A stretch of DNA of 64,000 bases from Arcuatula senhousia (Eukaryota; Mollusca; Bivalvia; Mytilida; Mytilidae). The position numbers were made by a program, and so were the translations under genes. A model generated the notes under the pieces. It ran no database searches. It was not told where the DNA came from and worked only from the letters and a program-made list of their open reading frames with translations. The stretch covers positions 17,791,184-17,855,183 of the forward strand of contig OZ020303.1 of assembly GCA_963971305.1 (NCBI GenBank), read 5' to 3'. Of this stretch, positions 60,014-64,000 are shown one piece after another. Numbering within the stretch: the stretch's first letter is position 1; each line of letters starts with the position of its first letter.

Positions 60014-62912
60014 TTACCAGAATTTGACTTTCATATTATAAATGTACAACATAAAAGATATAAAGGATAAAACAATCATGTAAGTAACAACAATAACAAT
60101 GCTATAAAAAGGGGGGACTAGAATTGTCTTAATACTTATATTTATCATTCCTGTCAATAAATTAGCTAGTAAAAAATACAACAATCCATTGTAGTTCACT
60201 GCCTCAATAAAGCTATTGTCTTTGGGTTTTAGTTTCTTCTCTGAAAAGAAGAGTAAAAATGTGAGATTTTTTTTTTAAATTGCAGCCTCAGTATTTTGTA
60301 AAATATGTTATGTAAATGACTCGGTACCTACTGTTTAATTGTTTTAAAAACTCAGTATCTTGGTTTTTTTTTCCTGTGATAAAAAGCCCAATCTATTGGA
60401 TGGCAGATATAATACTTCCAGTGCAATGTTAAAACAAGCGGCTGCCAGGAATCTGATATGCTCACCTGGATCTTAAGCCATATGTGTCTTTTCTATGAGC
60501 CATACTTTGACCCAAATGAGACTTTTGCAGAGCTTAATATTTAAATAAGCAAAAAGCTTTCTACATCTGCAATTGATTCTCTATTCTAAATACACAAACA
60601 TGATATTTGAAAAGCTTCTTGAAATTTCTTATTGTTGAAATTAAAATTGTTTAAAACACCAGGTTTCTTTCATGGTCGATATTCTTGGTGCTGGCTTTAG
60701 CTTCCCATGTAATATACATTCCTGCATAGTTTTAGTTAAATCAGTTTTGTGATTTCAGAAAGGAAGAATTTTTATACTGTTCACAGGATCAGAAGACAGA
60801 CAATGACAGATTCATATTGTGTCGGCATAAGTTCACATGGCTCAGGAAAATTTTAGCCATTTCCTGGCAACTCTGAATTCATTTTACATTTAGAATAGTC
60901 TGTTTAAAGACAAGAAATATAAATGTGACCAAATGTGTTATAGTGACTTATCTGTTCTCCTTATTGATACAAAACAAATATTTGTATCTAGAACTCATTG
61001 AAGTTAAATATACCTTTTGGTTCATTTCCATCTTTTAAGAAGGTCAGAAAAATCCTAAGTAGATCAATAAGTAGGTAGGAGGCTATCAACTGCAAGCATA
61101 CCCCAAACTGAAAGGAATAATTAAAACATTGAAGAAACTCAATTCTGTTGATAATGTGAGATGTAATGTACACTTATTCCATATTTCATTGTCTTCTATC
61201 ATATAAAAGAAGATCCTTAATCCATTCAACATTCTTGATAGATATCAATCTTAAATTATTTCCTGCAGATTATATAGATATTCTTTAAAGTTTTTAGTGC
61301 ACTTCTATCTGATGAATTAAATATCAAGTTTTTAAACACTTTGCTGCTTGTTAATGAAGTTTTCTCTGAACATTTTTTTTCTATGAACTATACTAAACAC
61401 AACATACCCATTAATTTTTTTAATGTTCATATCTGTATAAGTGAGTGTAATGGTCAGAACCATTTAACAAAAACTAAAGGTAAACTTACCATCCATACTA
61501 CATAGGAAACATTGGCAAACCTCCTTGATACTGGTTCTACATTAGAGATGAGAGGTAAAGACAAAAAGGTTAGAGCTCCAAGTACCAGTAACATCAAAAA
61601 TAACTCTAGATAGTCTGATATTGTTTTCCTGAATAAAAAAGTTTTCTTTCTATTAGGCCAATATATTAAAAAATGTTTTATGACCTGTAAGGGGCCATAA
61701 CCCTAAAAAATATTTATCTGATAACTTTTAACCCATTGGAGTCTGATTCTATTTGCCTAGGATCCATTAAATTTGTTTTTATCTGTTTAAGGTCAAAATT
61801 ATAAGCCATTTCCAACATATCATGAAATCAGCATTTGTAAAACTCCATGGCATTAAACCATTTATAAAAGTAATACATATCTAAAATCTTATTGTAAACA
61901 GATAAAAGTTCTCCAACAAGTTATTTTTACATCATACAATATTTCGAAACTATTAGTACCTTACACATCAATATAGTTTACAGGTACTACATTTTTGTAT
62001 ATAATTTATGAATGTTAATATTTTTTTCAGAAGCATTTATTAAAATGTCAGACAAGTGAGACAATCAAACAATATTTACCTCTCTTTTTTAAATACAGCT
62101 CTGCCTATTTCTACACCAGCTAAGTATAGTATAAGATACCCTATACAGGAAATTATGCCTTCCCTGTTACTGTCTATAATACCATTTCTCCCTCCTTTCC
62201 CATCTAATCCCTGCAAAATACAAACATGATAAACATAAATAATTGTAGAACTAAATCAGTATTTTACAATTTCAATAGTACAAGTTTTAAGCAAAGTCAC
62301 AATCTCACATTTAATCATTTCAAACCATTCAGTAATCTACATACTTTTTAATGTGGAAATGAAATACACGTGAACTATATATGATTCAAAGAAAAAAATA
62401 CAATCAAAGGGGAGACAACTTAAAAGTCTATACTAAAACTATATTTTCTGCTTAAAATAAGATTTACTGATATACTTGTCATCCTAAAATACAAAAATGA
62501 AAAAAGGTATGTTTTTTTCCTGCTTCCAAGCTTTGATAAATAAGGTAGGAAGGCAAGATGATTTTTTAAAATCATATTATTCAAAATCAAAGGGGAAACA
62601 ACCTGGACTTTGTGCTTGTTCAAAAATGTCAATAAGATTTTTAGTGTAGGGTAAACAAGCAAAAAAGCAGAAAAGTAAACAGACATATGCTGAATATAAT
62701 GTATTTAATGATTTCATGAGTTGCATTTTTTTAACATAGACTTTATATTTCTTACCTTAAAATATTTGTTATAATGAGCATTCACTTACATGAATAATAT
62801 ATTCACTTCCGCCACCATAGCTCAAATAATACTGATACAATATACATAACACCACTGTTAATAACTTCCAGCTCCTCACAGGCAGTATACAGCTGACTAG
62901 AGTGGACAAAAT
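60014..62912 (-). CDS. PIGW: PIGW (GPI inositol acyltransferase), C-terminal five exons; 5' part missing
   Basis: Minus-strand exons 62790-62912, 62080-62210, 61490-61628, 61014-61107 and 60014-60240 have GT..AG borders and consistent phases. They give 237 residues of an expected ~500; earlier exons lie beyond 62912 and probably off the window. PIGW/Gwt1 is a multi-pass ER membrane enzyme that adds an acyl chain to the inositol of GPI-anchor precursors. Recognisable blocks are NREGIISCIGYLILYLAG, VEPVSRRFANV, FLLANLLTGMINIS and the end MKVKFW. Several hydrophobic segments fit membrane helices. The gene has at least five coding exons here. Introns carry repeats (60435-60850) and a MITE (63183-63398). 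Confidence 0.9.
60435..60850. repeat. AGCTCAC-type repeat in a PIGW intron
   Basis: Starts GCTGCCAGGAATCTGATATGCTCACCTGG and ends near ATAAGTTCACATGGCTCAGG. Degraded copy of the modules at 39-48 kb. Confidence 0.6.
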
Positions 62913-63182
62913 CTGAAATGAAACATTAATAAGTTCTGCTTAATGGAACATTTGAATGGGCTACATAATTTTTGGCTGTAGTGAAAATTTAGGTTATAAA
63001 ACAGTGATTGCTAGCTGCAGGTCAGCAGGGAAAAAAATCATAACAGTGTTCTTGGCAACTTCTTATCACAACCTGTTGATATTTGAAATGCAGATTAGCA
63101 TTTAGTCCTATATTATGGGACTTGATTTCAGGTCTGTGGCTCACCAACATTCTCAAACTAAATGAATTTAACAGTTTGTGTA
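62913..63182. other. PIGW intron or upstream sequence
   Basis: Contains a tandem-core remnant (about 63030-63150: CAACTTCTTATCACAACCTG). No further PIGW exon recognised. Confidence 0.4.
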
Positions 63183-63398
63183 CTGTAAACCGGGAAATTT
63201 TCGCGCCAGTTTTATTTTCGCGATTTTCGCGGTGAAGTTGCTAACGCGAAAATTAAACGGCGCGAATGTACTTGTCTTCTATTTTAATCTATGGACAATA
63301 ACATTACAGCACGAATTCAAAACTGCGCGAACAAAAATTCAGTCGTCATACCGCGAAAAAAAAGACAGCGGGAAAATTTCCCGGTTTACAGTATTCAA
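63183..63398. mobile_element. MITE with TTTTCGCG motifs
   Basis: The left end CTGTAAACCGGGAAATTTTC is the inverse of the right end, which reads GGGAAAATTTCCCGGTTTAC. Interior TTTTCGCG motifs in both orientations. About 215 bp, non-coding. Confidence 0.8.
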
Positions 63399-63703
63399 AA
63401 TAAAAAGATATATATTTTTTTAAAATCTATCAAAGTATTGATTGATCAAACATTTAAAGTACTGGTAACTGAAAGATTAAAAAACAAAATATTTGAGTTT
63501 TTTTTCCTATGTGTAGTTGAAATAATAGATTGCCCTCTTTCAAATTGATGTTTTGAAAGAGGATAAACCACAATAGAATAATATACCTTAAATCTGTATA
63601 AGTGGAGATATATTAGAGATGAGGACAAACCACCCCAATAGAAGTAGTTTTAGCATAACAGATATCGGTAGTTAGAACATAACACTATAAACTTTATAGT
63701 ATA

Positions 63704-64000
63704 CACCTGGAAAAAAGTTAAGCACCCCTAGAATTTTTGTGCTTTTCGATGATTTGAATTTTTTTTAATTTCCTTGATTTTGGCCAGCTTTAATTCTGTG
63801 AGCGTTTTGTTAAAAGCACATTTTCGCCTTGAAAAGTAGCAGATAACTCTTCAGGAAGTTAGACAGGAAACTGGTAGTATGATACCAAGGGTCTCAGTAG
63901 TCATTTGTGCCAAATGTATACATACTCGAAATTGAAAGTTTGACGATGCAGTATCAATCTTTTGGTTATGATTTACATTTTTAATGGCAATTTGACAATT
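63704..64000. mobile_element. Possible Tc1/mariner-like terminus, cut by the window edge
   Basis: ACACCTGGAAAAAAGTTAAG just after TATAGTA resembles Tc1-like inverted ends. Without the other end and the transposase this is weak. Confidence 0.35.

Overview
The window is eukaryotic nuclear DNA, AT-rich, with intron-bearing genes (GT..AG introns) and a very dense load of transposable elements. The repeat types are a DIRS-type retrotransposon, tRNA-derived SINE, LINEs with YADD reverse transcriptase, inverted-repeat MITEs and tandem-core elements whose ends read AGCTCACCTG or GTCTCGCCTG. Together with the gene sequences they point to a mollusc, most likely a bivalve and perhaps a mussel. That assignment is inference; no marker in the window fixes the species.

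Layout. 0.2-6.0 kb: a full-length DIRS-like retrotransposon (gag-like ORF, RT/RNase H ORF, tyrosine recombinase ORF) with 141-bp inverted terminal repeats and a textbook internal complementary region. 6.8-7.0 kb: a diverged inverted fragment of the same family. 7.4-8.1 kb: a 31-bp minisatellite split by a tRNA-derived SINE. 9.25-20.1 kb (+): TRAPPC12, 13 coding exons and 763 aa as reconstructed here. 20.1-24.1 kb: tandem-core repeats. 24.1-29.35 kb: a 5.2-kb inverted-repeat element that contains a second TTAA-flanked one, which carries a decayed P2X7-cytoplasmic-domain-like gene. 30.2-35.5 kb: two divergently arranged neuronal-calcium-sensor genes. 35.6-49 kb: almost pure repeats, including a near-identical 2.04-kb tandem duplication, an inverted-repeat element with an 11-bp target duplication, a hairpin repeat and a 5'-truncated LINE. 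49.0-51.8 kb (-): a complete alpha-tubulin gene with a TATA box. 52.5-55.7 kb (-): a 5'-truncated LINE with an open RT frame. 60.0-62.9 kb (-): the 3' half of PIGW, continuing off the right edge.

The host genes (vesicle tethering, calcium sensing, cytoskeleton, GPI-anchor synthesis) are unrelated in function, and nothing suggests an operon or gene cluster apart from the calcium-sensor pair. The most unusual structure is in TRAPPC12. The last ~40 bases of exon 9 together with its 5' splice site have been amplified into 13 near-identical 48-bp units, giving 13 identical candidate splice donors 48 bp apart. Because 48 is a multiple of three and the coding frame stays open, any later donor would insert whole 16-residue blocks into the TPR region.
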